From the NCBI GenBank assembly GCA_958403395.1, contig CATXXF010000015.1:1-42006 (forward strand): 42,006 nucleotides of DNA, written 5' to 3'. Below are positions 34,860-41,941 of the stretch, one piece after another. How positions within the stretch are numbered: the first letter of the stretch is position 1; every line of letters begins with the position of its first letter. The notes beneath the pieces are model-generated. The model was not told the origin of the DNA. It did not search any database and saw only the letters and a program-made list of their open reading frames with translations. The DNA comes from an uncultured Collinsella sp. (GTDB lineage Bacteria > Actinomycetota > Coriobacteriia > Coriobacteriales > Coriobacteriaceae). Made by a program: the position numbers and the translations under genes.

Positions 34860-35153
34860 TTACTCCTGGTCGTCGCGACGGACGATCATGTGGCGGACCA
34901 CAGCGTCGGTGATGCGCAGGACGCGATCAAGCTCGGCGATCTGGGTAGGATCTGCGTGGAAGTTGATGAGGGTGTAGTCACCATCGGTGAGGTCGTTGAT
35001 CTCGTAGGCGAGCTTGCGCTTGCCCCACTCGTCAACGGAGTCGACCTTGCCAGCGCCCTCAGCGATCGTGGTATCGATACGCTTCATAACAGCGAGACGA
35101 GTCTCGGGGTCGAGCGACGGGTCAACAAAGAACAGCAGTTCATAAGCCTTCAT
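34860..35153 (-). CDS. rpsF: 30S ribosomal protein S6
   Basis: Partner of S18 in the small subunit. The 97-residue protein starts MKAYELLFFVDPSLDPETR, with DEWGKRKLAYEINDLTDGDYTLINFHADPTQIAELDRVLRITDAVVRHMIVR as the core. ATG 35153 follows GAGGAGGTG at ideal spacing; seven upstream codons are excluded. It is first in the rpsF-ssb-rpsR-rplI cluster, with a promoter and a leader hairpin upstream. Confidence 0.98.
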   Translation of the reverse strand: MKAYELLFFVDPSLDPETRLAVMKRIDTTIAEGAGKVDSVDEWGKRKLAYEINDLTDGDYTLINFHADPTQIAELDRVLRITDAVVRHMIVRRDDQE

Positions 35154-35179
35154 ATTGTCACCTCCTCTGGGCAAATGTG

Positions 35180-35208
35180 GCTTCAGGTCGTGAAGGTGCG
35201 CCTGAAGC
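35180..35208 (-). promoter_or_regulatory. Leader hairpin upstream of rpsF
   Basis: GCTTCAGG/CCTGAAGC form a perfect 8-bp stem around a 13-nt loop, within the roughly 65-nt predicted leader, 26 bases before the start codon. S6:S18 autoregulatory leaders are known in this position, but I cannot match the conserved bulge, so the assignment is open. Confidence 0.45.
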
Positions 35209-35224
35209 AGGAAAAGACTTGGTA

Positions 35225-35253
35225 ATAATATCTTTCAACCTCCTAGGCCGCAA
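35225..35253 (-). promoter_or_regulatory. Promoter of the rpsF operon
   Basis: On the minus strand TTGCGG (35248-35253), a 17-base spacer and TATTAT (35225-35230) give a good sigma-A-type promoter, with transcription starting near 35218. Confidence 0.7.
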
Positions 35254-35352
35254 GAATATGCAGCTACAACCTCATGACCTCCACATATGCCCATACTCGC
35301 ACGACGTTTCATGCGCATTCCAACCAAATGCCGACCAAAAGCTTGACGGATC

Positions 35353-35382
35353 TGTGGACAAGATACGGTGCCGTGGGGACAA
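35353..35382 (-). promoter_or_regulatory. Two DnaA-box-like sites upstream of the rpsF operon
   Basis: The minus strand reads TTGTCCACA (35353-35361), the DnaA box form common in actinobacteria, and TTGTCCCCA (35374-35382), one base off. They lie about 100-130 bases upstream of the rpsF promoter. The remaining 35383-35600 stretch is AT-richer and shows no gene. Confidence 0.45.
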
Positions 35383-35604
35383 GCTGAGCCAAGCCACAGG
35401 TCAACGGGCACAAGGCTGTGGTCGCAAAATGCATACCAGTGGTCTAATTGATCGCCAAAAAGATTTTAAATTCGTTTGCTCGTGGTCTATAAAGTCCTTT
35501 TTTGAGCAATTCGCTTAGCATGATTTTGCTGGTCAGACTGCATGTGTCGCGCGTTTTAGGCACAGCGCGAGACGCTGTTGATCAAAAAATGCCAACTTTT
35601 CTGT

Positions 35605-35632
35605 TTGCACTTTGCGATTCCTCGTGTATACT
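35605..35632 (+). promoter_or_regulatory. Promoter of the tRNA-Ser pair
   Basis: TTGCAC (35605-35610), a 16-base spacer and TATACT (35627-35632) lie 16 bases upstream of the first tRNA gene, a good fit to a housekeeping promoter. Confidence 0.7.
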
Positions 35633-35648
35633 GACTTTCGCATTTAAC

Positions 35649-35739
35649 GGAGAGTTGTCCGAGTGGCCGAAGGAGCACGATTGGAAATCGTGTAGGCGTC
35701 AAAAGCGTCTCCAGGGTTCAAATCCCTGACTCTCCGCCA
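35649..35739 (+). tRNA. tRNA-Ser(GGA)
   Basis: It reads UCC/UCU serine codons. The acceptor stem is GGAGAGT/ACTCTCC with discriminator G and an encoded CCA. The anticodon stem CACGA/TCGTG encloses TTGGAAA (anticodon GGA). A long variable arm (GTAGGCGTC...GCGTCTCC) and T-loop GGTTCAAATCC mark a class II serine tRNA. Confidence 0.96.
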
Positions 35740-35749
35740 GTTAATTCCA

Positions 35750-35778
35750 AAGCAGGCCTTCGAGCCTGCTTTGTTTTT
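35750..35778 (+). terminator. Terminator-like hairpin between the two tRNA-Ser genes
   Basis: AAAGCAGG-CCTTCGAG-CCTGCTTT is followed by GTTTTT. It sits 10 bases after the first tRNA, so the second tRNA may depend on readthrough or on its own promoter. Confidence 0.8.
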
Positions 35779-35787
35779 ACCCCACGC

Positions 35788-35878
35788 GGAGGGGTGGCAG
35801 AGTGGTTGAATGCGGCGGTCTCGAAAACCGTTTGGCCTGTATAAGGTCACGAGGGTTCGAATCCCTCCTCCTCCGCCA
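35788..35878 (+). tRNA. tRNA-Ser(CGA)
   Basis: It reads UCG. The acceptor GGAGGGG pairs with CTCCTCC (one G-U), followed by discriminator G and encoded CCA. The anticodon loop is CTCGAAA (anticodon CGA). It has a long class II variable arm and T-arm GAGGG-TTCGAAT-CCCTC. Its 3' end is partly duplicated in inverse orientation 65 bases downstream. Confidence 0.96.
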
Positions 35879-35890
35879 TTTAGATTGAGA

Positions 35891-35917
35891 AAGCTCCCAA
35901 CAACGGGAGCTTTTTTC
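35891..35917 (+). terminator. Terminator of tRNA-Ser(CGA)
   Basis: AAGCTCCC-AACAAC-GGGAGCTT is followed by TTTTCTTTT, 13 bases after the tRNA. Confidence 0.93.
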
Positions 35918-35942
35918 TTTTGAGTCCCTTACAAGCAAATAC

Positions 35943-35964
35943 GGCGGAGGAGGGATTCGAACCC
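35943..35964 (-). repeat. Inverted fragment of the tRNA-Ser 3' end
   Basis: The minus strand of this 22-nt stretch repeats the T-arm/acceptor end of tRNA-Ser(CGA) (GGGTTCGAATCCCTCC...CCGCC) with a 3-base deletion. No other part of a tRNA is present. Such fragments are typical attachment-site remnants, or a piece of a deleted tRNA gene. Confidence 0.75.
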
Positions 35965-36079
35965 GCCAGGGCGCGGAGCGTAAAGAAAACGCGCCCGTGG
36001 CGCGTTTTTAGCGCAGCGCGGTCGGCGCAAGCCGACCGGATAAATTTTGAGCTCCGCTCAAAATTTGGACATCCCTCCT
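35948..36079. repeat. 132-nt cloverleaf-like structured element
   Basis: An outer 9-bp stem AGGAGGGAT (35948-35956) / ATCCCTCCT (36071-36079) encloses inner hairpins. These are GGGCGCG/CGCGCCC (35969-35996), or alternatively AAAACGCG/CGCGTTTT with a T run (35986-36009), then CGGTCGGC-GCAA-GCCGACCG (36019-36038, GNRA loop) and AAATTTTGAGC-TCC-GCTCAAAATTT (36042-36066). The first two hairpins share CGCG and cannot form together. Confidence 0.7.
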
Positions 36080-36121
36080 ATTCAGCCGCGCCCCCATCGC
36101 GTTCAACATCAACCCAGACCC

Positions 36122-36190
36122 CCAAACATGTACGTCACCCTCCAAAACCGACATTTTTTGACATCTTTGGAGGCTGATGTACACGTTTGG
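36122..36190. repeat. 69-nt palindrome with 25-bp arms
   Basis: Arms 36122-36146 (CCAAACATGTACGTCACCCT...) and 36166-36190 match as inverted repeats at 22 of 25 positions, around a loop ACCGACATTTTTTGACATC. It is part of the 425-bp gene-free gap before the TRIC-type gene. Confidence 0.8.
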
Positions 36191-36303
36191 TGCCTACGCC
36201 CGCATCCAGTCCCGACCGTTTACCGAGCAATAGGGTCGCCAGGCCCGCCAACCATGTACTATGTACGGGCATTGTCTAAACCAGCAACCCAAAGGACCCC
36301 ATC

Positions 36304-36993
36304 TTGCCCGTCGTCGCCGCTATGACCGTTACCTCACACGCCACGGATGCCATGGTCGCCATCCCGTTTTGGCTCGAAATGTTCGCCGTCGTCGCGGCTT
36401 CAATCTCGGGCGTGTTGGTCGCGCGCGAGCACAAGCTTGACCTGGTGGGCGCGGTCGCGCTCGCGGTGGTCTGCGGTCTTGGCGGCGGTCTTTTGCGCGA
36501 TATGACGCTCCAGGTCGGCAACGTCTACATCCTCAACCAGCCGATGGCGCTGCCGCTTTCCATTGCCACGGCAGCCATTATCTATATTTTCCCGGCAATC
36601 GTCGACAAGCCCGAAAAACTCATTCCCCTGCTCGATATCATCTCGGTCGGCATCTACGCCGCCACCGGAGCGGACAAGGCGCTTGTCTACGGCTTTGCGC
36701 CGGCGGTGTGCATCATGATGGGCTTTTTTACCGCGGTGGGCGGCGGCATGTTGCGCGACGGCTTTATGGGCGTGGTTCCGGGCATTTTCCAACGTACTAA
36801 CTTTTATGCCATCGCCGCCATCGCCGGATCGACAAGCTATGTGTGTCTCGTTATGAGCGGCATCATGAGCAATGTCGCCGCGCTGGTCGTATGCGTTGTC
36901 GTGACCATGGGTCTGCGCTGGCTCTCGCTGCGCTTTGACATCAAAAGCCCCACCGAAGAAGATATCGCGCGCTTCTTGCACCGTAAAAAGTAG
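36304..36993 (+). CDS. TRIC-type cation channel family membrane protein (UPF0126/YadS)
   Basis: The 229-residue protein has about seven hydrophobic segments in two related halves, each with the glycine-rich pore motif GLGGGLLRD or AVGGGMLRDG. This is the pattern of bacterial trimeric intracellular cation channels (formerly UPF0126). It probably conducts monovalent cations; the bacterial role is unclear. The start is TTG 36304, because AAAGGA is 7 bases upstream; the first ATG (36322) is too far from any such site. It ends with a Lys/Arg tail (FLHRKK). It is followed 107 bases later by the polymer-forming gene. Confidence 0.87.
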   Translation: MPVVAAMTVTSHATDAMVAIPFWLEMFAVVAASISGVLVAREHKLDLVGAVALAVVCGLGGGLLRDMTLQVGNVYILNQPMALPLSIATAAIIYIFPAIVDKPEKLIPLLDIISVGIYAATGADKALVYGFAPAVCIMMGFFTAVGGGMLRDGFMGVVPGIFQRTNFYAIAAIAGSTSYVCLVMSGIMSNVAALVVCVVVTMGLRWLSLRFDIKSPTEEDIARFLHRKK

Positions 36994-37062
36994 ACAGCAC
37001 GGCACGACCCTTCGAAATGCAACCGAGAGGTTCTTTTAGAGCGCCCACGCGTTGGGTATCCT

Positions 37063-37087
37063 GTTAGGTATATGCCGAACACCTAAC
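37063..37087. promoter_or_regulatory. 7-bp palindrome upstream of the polymer-forming gene
   Basis: GTTAGGT and ACCTAAC, separated by 11 bases, end just before the Shine-Dalgarno AAAGGA. It could be an operator or a leader stem near the ribosome site. Confidence 0.35.
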
Positions 37088-37100
37088 AAAAGGATCAACC

Positions 37101-38246
37101 ATGGCTTTCAATCAAACCGCGACGGCGCCGTCACACAAGATACGTCGCTGCCTGCTTATGGCATTCGCGCTCATCGCGCTCGCGCTCACCGCTCTTCCCA
37201 CGGCGTCATTTGCTGGCACGGACACGGCAGGCAATGTCCTTGCGACCGACAATGACGTCGATCCGTCTGGCGTCGAGGGTGACCTGTACTGGGCCGGCCA
37301 GGCCCTCAACTTGGACGATGCGTCCATTGACCGCGATATCATCGCCGCGGGCGATACCCTCTCTATCCGCGACTGCACGGTGGGCGGCGCCGTCCGCTTG
37401 GCGGCACGCACTATCGATATCGCCAAGACCACGGTTGATGGCAGCGTCACGGTCGTCGGTCAGCACGTTGTGCTCAATTCCGACAGCACCGCCAACTGTT
37501 TCTATGCGATAGGCGAGACGGTTGCCCTGCGCGGCTCCACCAAGTCGGCAGCGCTTGCGGGCGATACGGTGACTATCGATGGCACCGTCGAGGGCGATGT
37601 TGAGGTTTGGGCCGACAAGCTCATCCTGGGCAAGAACGCCCACATCACCGGCACCGTGAACGCGCACGTCTCCGAGGACCCCGAGCGTGCCGCGGGAGCC
37701 GAGGTCGGCGCGCTCAAGATCGACCGCACCGAGAACGAGGATGCTTCCACCGTTAACGATGTCATCGGCGGTATCGTCGCCGCGGCGCTCTCGACCTGCT
37801 TTGTCGCTCTGCTGCTCGAGCTCGTCTTTCCTCGCGCGACCGCCAGCGCCGCCGGCATGCTCCACCAGCGCCCCATGCCCCTGTGGGTGAGCGGTCTTCT
37901 GAGCACGATTGCTATCGTCCCCGCCGTCCTACTGCTGATTATCTCTATCGCTGGTCTGTCGCTTGCCGGAGCCCTCTTGTGCGGTGTTATTGGCATCGCA
38001 CTGGTGTCGAGCGCCTTTGCGGGGTGCGCGATCGCGCGCATGGTCGGAAACAGCCAGAACCGCTACGCCATGGCGGCTGTGGGTGGCGTGATCGCAGGCG
38101 CCCTCACGGGGCTTCCCCTCGTAGGCGACTTCATCAGCGGCGTGGCCTTCGTCTTTACACTCGGCTACATCATCCAAATCATCTGGCGCAACGCCCACCT
38201 CAAACCGCAGCAGCCGGCTAACACGCCAGGACTCCCCACCGCTTAG
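37101..38246 (+). CDS. Exported polymer-forming (bactofilin-like) membrane protein
   Basis: The 381 residues comprise a signal peptide (about 1-38, ending SFAG) and a repetitive beta-helix-like region at about 55-190. That region has strands such as IDRDIIAAGDTLSIRDCTVGG, VDGSVTVVGQHVVLNS and IDGTVEGDVEVWADKLILGKNAHITG, as in polymer-forming cytoskeletal proteins. At least four transmembrane segments follow (about 225-350). Unlike true bactofilins, which are cytosolic, this one has a signal peptide and would place its helix outside the membrane. The function is unknown; an envelope scaffold is a guess. ATG 37101 follows AAAGGA. Confidence 0.78.
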   Translation: MAFNQTATAPSHKIRRCLLMAFALIALALTALPTASFAGTDTAGNVLATDNDVDPSGVEGDLYWAGQALNLDDASIDRDIIAAGDTLSIRDCTVGGAVRLAARTIDIAKTTVDGSVTVVGQHVVLNSDSTANCFYAIGETVALRGSTKSAALAGDTVTIDGTVEGDVEVWADKLILGKNAHITGTVNAHVSEDPERAAGAEVGALKIDRTENEDASTVNDVIGGIVAAALSTCFVALLLELVFPRATASAAGMLHQRPMPLWVSGLLSTIAIVPAVLLLIISIAGLSLAGALLCGVIGIALVSSAFAGCAIARMVGNSQNRYAMAAVGGVIAGALTGLPLVGDFISGVAFVFTLGYIIQIIWRNAHLKPQQPANTPGLPTA

Positions 38247-38252
38247 CCGCCA

Positions 38253-38287
38253 ACCACCATAAAGGGGCCAGGCACCTTTGTGGTGGT
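38253..38287. repeat. ACCACCAT hairpin repeat (copy 2)
   Basis: ACCACCATAAAGG pairs with CCTTTGTGGTGGT (12 of 13) around GGCCAGGCA. It begins 6 bases after the stop of the polymer-forming gene. The left arm is identical to that of the copy at 6334-6366. Confidence 0.75.
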
Positions 38288-38310
38288 GCAGACCAGCTCA
38301 GTCCCTGTGC

Positions 38311-38353
38311 ACAAGAAAGGGCGCCGACCATTGCGGTCGACGCCCTTTCTTGT
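38311..38353. terminator. Long hairpin between convergent genes, likely typA terminator
   Basis: ACAAGAAAGGGCG-C-CGACC pairs with GGTCG-A-CGCCCTTTCTTGT (18 of 19) around ATTGC. It is symmetrical with a T-rich 3' side on both strands, so it can end typA (minus) and the + strand gene. Confidence 0.75.
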
Positions 38354-38375
38354 TAGACGTTATAAAGCCCAGCGC

Positions 38376-40214
38376 TTATTTGTTGACCTGGCCGGCGCGG
38401 ACGGCAGCCTTCTTGCGGTCGGTGGCGTTGAGCAGACGCTTGCGCAGGCGAATGTTCTTGGGAGTGATCTCGACCAGCTCGTCGTCGGCGATGTACTCCA
38501 GCGCCTCCTCCAGCGAGAAGGTGCGGGGCGGCACCAGCTGGACGGAGATATCGGAGGTCGAGGAACGCTGGTTACCCAGGTTCTTGGTACGGGCGATGTT
38601 GACGACCATGTCGCCGGCCTTGCTGCGCTCGCCCACGATCATGCCCTCGTAGCACTCGGTGCCCGGCTCAACGAACAGCTGACCGCGCTCCTGCAGCGTA
38701 CCCAGAGCGTAGGCAACGGCCTTCTCGGTGGTCATGGAGATCATGGCGCCGTTCTGACGGTTGCCGATCTCGCCGGCGTAGGGACCATATTCCAGGAAGG
38801 TGTGGTAGAACACGCCCTCGCCGTGGGTGACGTTCATGATGCGGTTCTTAAGACCCATGATGCCGCGGGTCGGAATCTTAAACTCGAGGTGCGTCACGAT
38901 GCCCGAGGTGTCCATGCTCGTCATGATGCCGCCGGAGGTACCGAAGACCTCAACGACCTTGCCCGAGTACTCGTCCGGGCACTCGACGACGGCCTGCTCG
39001 ACGGGCTCCATCTTGTTGCCGTTCTCGTCCTTCTTAAACAGAACGCGGGGACGGCCGACCTGGAACTCGAAGCCCTCGCGGCGCATGGACTCCATCAGAA
39101 CGGACAGGTGCAGAATGCCGCGGCCCGAGACCTCGACGCCGCTCTTGTCCTCGAGCTCCTCGATCTTCATGGTCACGTTGTTCTCGGCCTCGTTGAACAG
39201 GCGCTCCTTGAGCTGGCGGGCGCCCACGATGTCGCCGTCGCGGCCGACAAGCGGGGAGGTCGAAGCCTCAAAGACGATGGACAGGGTCGGCGGGTCGATC
39301 TCGATGGGCTCGAGCTCGACAGGGTTCTCGGGATCGGTGTAGACATCGCCGATATCGGTGCGGTCGATACCCACGACGGCGGCGATATCGCCGGCGCCGA
39401 CTTCCTGGCACTCGGTACGGCCCAGGTAGTCGAAGGTAAAGAGCTGCTTGACGGTGGCGGTAGCGCTGGAGCCGTCGTTCTTGACAACCAGGATCTGGTC
39501 GCCCTGGTGGATGGCGCCAGAGTACACGCGGCCGATACCGATACGGCCAACGAAGTTGGAGTGGTCGATGGTCACGCACTGCATGGCCAGCGGGGCGTTC
39601 TCGTCAACCTCGGGCGCGGGCATGTCGTCGATGATCATATCGAGCAGCGGATACATGTCCATGTTGCCGTCGTTGGGGTCAAGGCGGGCAAAGCCATTCA
39701 TGGCGCTGGCGTAGACCACGTGCTCCATGGCGAACTCAAGCTGGTCGTCGGTGGCGCCCAGGTCGGCCATAAGGTCGAGGCAGTCGTTGTAGGCCTTCTC
39801 GGGGTTAGCACCCGGACGGTCGATCTTGTTGATGACGATCATGATCTTAAGGCCGGTGTCGATAGCGTGACGCAGCACGAAGCGGGTCTGGGGCATGGGG
39901 CCCTCAAAAGCGTCAACCAGCAGCAGGGCGCCGTCAGCCATACGCAGCACGCGCTCGACCTCGCCGCCAAAGTCGGCGTGGCCCGGGGTGTCGATGACGT
40001 TGATCTTGACGTCCTTGTACTCGATAGAGATGTTCTTGGCGAGAATCGTAATGCCGCGCTCACGCTCCTGGTCGTTAGAATCCAGGACGCGGTCCTCGAC
40101 CTGCTGGTTGGCACGGAAGGCGTCCGTGGCACGCAGGAGCTTGTCGACCATCGTCGTCTTGCCGTGGTCGACGTGAGCGATGATGGCGATGTTCCTCAGA
40201 TTGTCTACGCGCAT
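38376..40214 (-). CDS. typA: Ribosome-associated GTPase TypA/BipA
   Basis: A translational GTPase related to EF-G, involved in ribosome assembly and stress responses. The 612-residue length is normal. The GTPase motifs are IAHVDHGKTTMVD (G1), ERGITI (G2), DTPGHADFGGEVER (G3) and INKIDRPGA (G4). A beta-barrel domain follows, then EF-G-like domains and the family-specific C-terminus (RRKLLNATDRKKA-like RKRLLNATDRKKAAV). ATG 40214 follows AGGGGA. It is transcribed alone, downstream of two small unknown genes. Confidence 0.97.
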   Translation of the reverse strand: MRVDNLRNIAIIAHVDHGKTTMVDKLLRATDAFRANQQVEDRVLDSNDQERERGITILAKNISIEYKDVKINVIDTPGHADFGGEVERVLRMADGALLLVDAFEGPMPQTRFVLRHAIDTGLKIMIVINKIDRPGANPEKAYNDCLDLMADLGATDDQLEFAMEHVVYASAMNGFARLDPNDGNMDMYPLLDMIIDDMPAPEVDENAPLAMQCVTIDHSNFVGRIGIGRVYSGAIHQGDQILVVKNDGSSATATVKQLFTFDYLGRTECQEVGAGDIAAVVGIDRTDIGDVYTDPENPVELEPIEIDPPTLSIVFEASTSPLVGRDGDIVGARQLKERLFNEAENNVTMKIEELEDKSGVEVSGRGILHLSVLMESMRREGFEFQVGRPRVLFKKDENGNKMEPVEQAVVECPDEYSGKVVEVFGTSGGIMTSMDTSGIVTHLEFKIPTRGIMGLKNRIMNVTHGEGVFYHTFLEYGPYAGEIGNRQNGAMISMTTEKAVAYALGTLQERGQLFVEPGTECYEGMIVGERSKAGDMVVNIARTKNLGNQRSSTSDISVQLVPPRTFSLEEALEYIADDELVEITPKNIRLRKRLLNATDRKKAAVRAGQVNK

Positions 40215-40331
40215 GTAGTTCCCCTATCTTCTATCTATATACAACCGGCACGCGTATGCGACCCGCCCAGCAATGCAACGCTCAGCGGGAATATTGAGCC
40301 TTTTACCGAAAACTCGTTTATTTTAGCGATT

Positions 40332-40781
40332 TTAGATGAGAGGGGTTTCCTCACCTGCAGGTTCAGGGTCGCTCCACATAAAACCATCGCCGGCGCCCAT
40401 GCCCTCATACAGCACATATGCCGAAAAACCGCTCTCGAGCGTGGTTTCGAAGAAGCTCACGAGCAGAGCATCGTGATAGCCGCCGTCAACCTCGACGCAG
40501 CCGGTGTAGCCGATGGCATATCGGGCGATACGGCCCAGGCCCTCGTCCTTAAGACCCATCTTGTGTTCGGAGATAAAGTTGGTGGCCGCCTCGAGGCACG
40601 CCTCTTCGCCGTCCTCGTCGAGCGCCGCCAGATATCGGTTGGAAGCAGCGTCCTCAATCGCCACAACTACGCCCGGATTCTCGCCGGCGGCAAGGTCGTC
40701 CAAGAACGCACCAATCAGGTCACACACCATGGCGTCGAGCTCGGCGGAGACGTTACCGGCGTCCTGCATATCCTGTGCCAT
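40332..40781 (-). CDS. Hypothetical acidic cytosolic protein
   Basis: The 149-residue protein is strongly acidic with no signal or membrane segment. A helical first half (SAELDAMVCDLIGAFLDDLAAGENPGVVVAIEDA) is followed by a likely strand-rich part (GCVEVDGGYHDALLVSFFETTLESGFSAYVLYEGMG). I recognise no family. ATG 40781 has GGAAGG upstream. The gene starts 30 bases after the small membrane protein gene and could share its operon. Confidence 0.75.
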   Translation of the reverse strand: MAQDMQDAGNVSAELDAMVCDLIGAFLDDLAAGENPGVVVAIEDAASNRYLAALDEDGEEACLEAATNFISEHKMGLKDEGLGRIARYAIGYTGCVEVDGGYHDALLVSFFETTLESGFSAYVLYEGMGAGDGFMWSDPEPAGEETPLI

Positions 40782-40811
40782 CTTTAGACCTTCCCATCGA
40801 GTCCGGCGTCG

Positions 40812-41201
40812 TTACAGTTCCTGTGCCTCGGCGGCGATCTTGGCGGCAGCGTCGCGGGCGCGCATCATATCCATCGCGCGCTTGTCGAGCACCTTGATCT
40901 GACTGGTCAGCATGACCGCGTCGACCACACCCCAGATCACCAGGCCCGTAGAGATCGAAAACCCAAGCGCACCAACTGTACCACGAAGGCGCGAACAGAT
41001 TGCCGCGACAAGGGCGGAGATGACAACCATCTTGATAAACGAGCCGCGGCGTTCGCGAAGCGTGCGGGCCTGCGTCACATAGGCAATGCGCGCCGCCTCA
41101 GAAGCCTCAGAGCGCATCTGGGCCTCGCGCGCGATAGCCGCTGCCTCGGCCGACATGCCGCCGGCCATCAGCGAACGCTCCACAACCTGAACGCCCCGCA
41201 T
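40812..41201 (-). CDS. Hypothetical small membrane protein
   Basis: The 129-residue protein has a helical, Ala/Glu/Arg-rich N-terminus (MSAEAAAIAREAQMRSEASEAARIA), two hydrophobic segments at about 56-72 and 77-98, and a charged helical tail. No family is recognised. ATG 41201 abuts the stop of the upstream gene (TAAATG), suggesting coupling, but has no ribosome site. ATG 41168 has GGAG nine bases upstream and is a good alternative start. Confidence 0.65.
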   Translation of the reverse strand: MRGVQVVERSLMAGGMSAEAAAIAREAQMRSEASEAARIAYVTQARTLRERRGSFIKMVVISALVAAICSRLRGTVGALGFSISTGLVIWGVVDAVMLTSQIKVLDKRAMDMMRARDAAAKIAAEAQEL

Positions 41202-41702
41202 TTAGAAATCATCGGGGGAGAGCGTATGGACGAACTCGTCGAACTTCTCGAACTCCTGCTCGTCGTCGACTTCCTCGGCGCGGGTAGAAACAGTGCCCAG
41301 GCGATTCATGATGTCATCCTCCACAAACATGGGAGCATTGCTGCGCACGGCAAGGGCAATGGCATCGCTGGGGCGGGCGTCGATCTTGCGCTCCTCGCCA
41401 TCGGCCAGTACGACGATTGTCGCGTAGAACACCGGCGGCTCGGCGCGAACGATCTCGATGCGCTCGAGTTTGGCGCCCAGGGCGCCAACAGTATCGAGCA
41501 ACAGGTCATGGGTAATCGGGCGCTCGGCGCGGCCGCTATCGATGCCACGGCTAATGGCAGCAGCTTCAAACGAACCAGTCTGAATGGAAAGGGAACGCAG
41601 CGGCGCGGGCGAGTCCGATTTGCTGCTGCGCTCACGAAGCACAATAAGCGATGGCACGGGACCGGCGGCCATGACGATGGTCTCTATGTCGACACGAACC
41701 AT
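41202..41702 (-). CDS. Bifunctional nuclease family protein (DUF151)
   Basis: The 166-residue protein belongs to the BFN/DUF151 family, some members of which have DNase and RNase activity. Family landmarks are ISRGIDSGRAERPITHDLLLDTVGALGAKLERIEI, FYATIVVLADGEERKIDARPSDAIALAVRSNAPMFVEDDIM, followed by an acidic tail (EEVDDEQEFEKFDEFV). ATG 41702 (MVRVDIETIVM) follows GGAGGTG; ten upstream codons are excluded. A possible promoter TTGTGT-18-TAGTAT has its -10 at 41759-41764. It is directly coupled to the next gene. Confidence 0.9.
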   Translation of the reverse strand: MVRVDIETIVMAAGPVPSLIVLRERSSKSDSPAPLRSLSIQTGSFEAAAISRGIDSGRAERPITHDLLLDTVGALGAKLERIEIVRAEPPVFYATIVVLADGEERKIDARPSDAIALAVRSNAPMFVEDDIMNRLGTVSTRAEEVDDEQEFEKFDEFVHTLSPDDF

Positions 41703-41814
41703 GGAACACCTCCGGTACGTAGCGGTTAACACGCGGCAGCCCGCCGCATTGAATAGCTATACTACCCAATCTTTCGCACAGCACACAAAACCAAAATGAG
41801 ATTTATCGCAGACA

Positions 41815-41848
41815 AGAAAAAAGCCCCGAGGCAACGCCCCAGGGCTCT
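41815..41848 (-). terminator. Terminator of the tRNA-Ala/tRNA-Ile unit
   Basis: On the minus strand AGCCC...GGGCT, with a mostly paired GC-rich interior (TGGGGCGTTGCCTCG), is followed by TTTTTTCTTG, 12 bases after tRNA-Ile. Confidence 0.85.
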
Positions 41849-41860
41849 TCACAGTTTTGA

Positions 41861-41937
41861 TGGTGGACCTGACAAGATTCGAACTTGTGACCTCCCGGTT
41901 ATCAGCCGGACGCTCTAACCAACTGAGCTACAGGTCC
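41861..41937 (-). tRNA. tRNA-Ile(GAT)
   Basis: The acceptor stem GGACCTG/CAGGTCC has discriminator A and encoded CCA. The D-arm is AGCTCAGTTGGTTAGAGC, the anticodon loop CTGATAA (anticodon GAT) is on a CCGG/CCGG stem, and the T-loop TTCGAAT is canonical. Confidence 0.97.
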
Positions 41938-41941
41938 ATCA

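Noticed and set aside
35154..35600. Possible replication origin (DnaA-like boxes beside AT-rich DNA)
   Set aside because: Only two boxes, no dnaA, dnaN or rpmH nearby, and no change in gene strand bias centred here. A regulatory or titration role is more economical.
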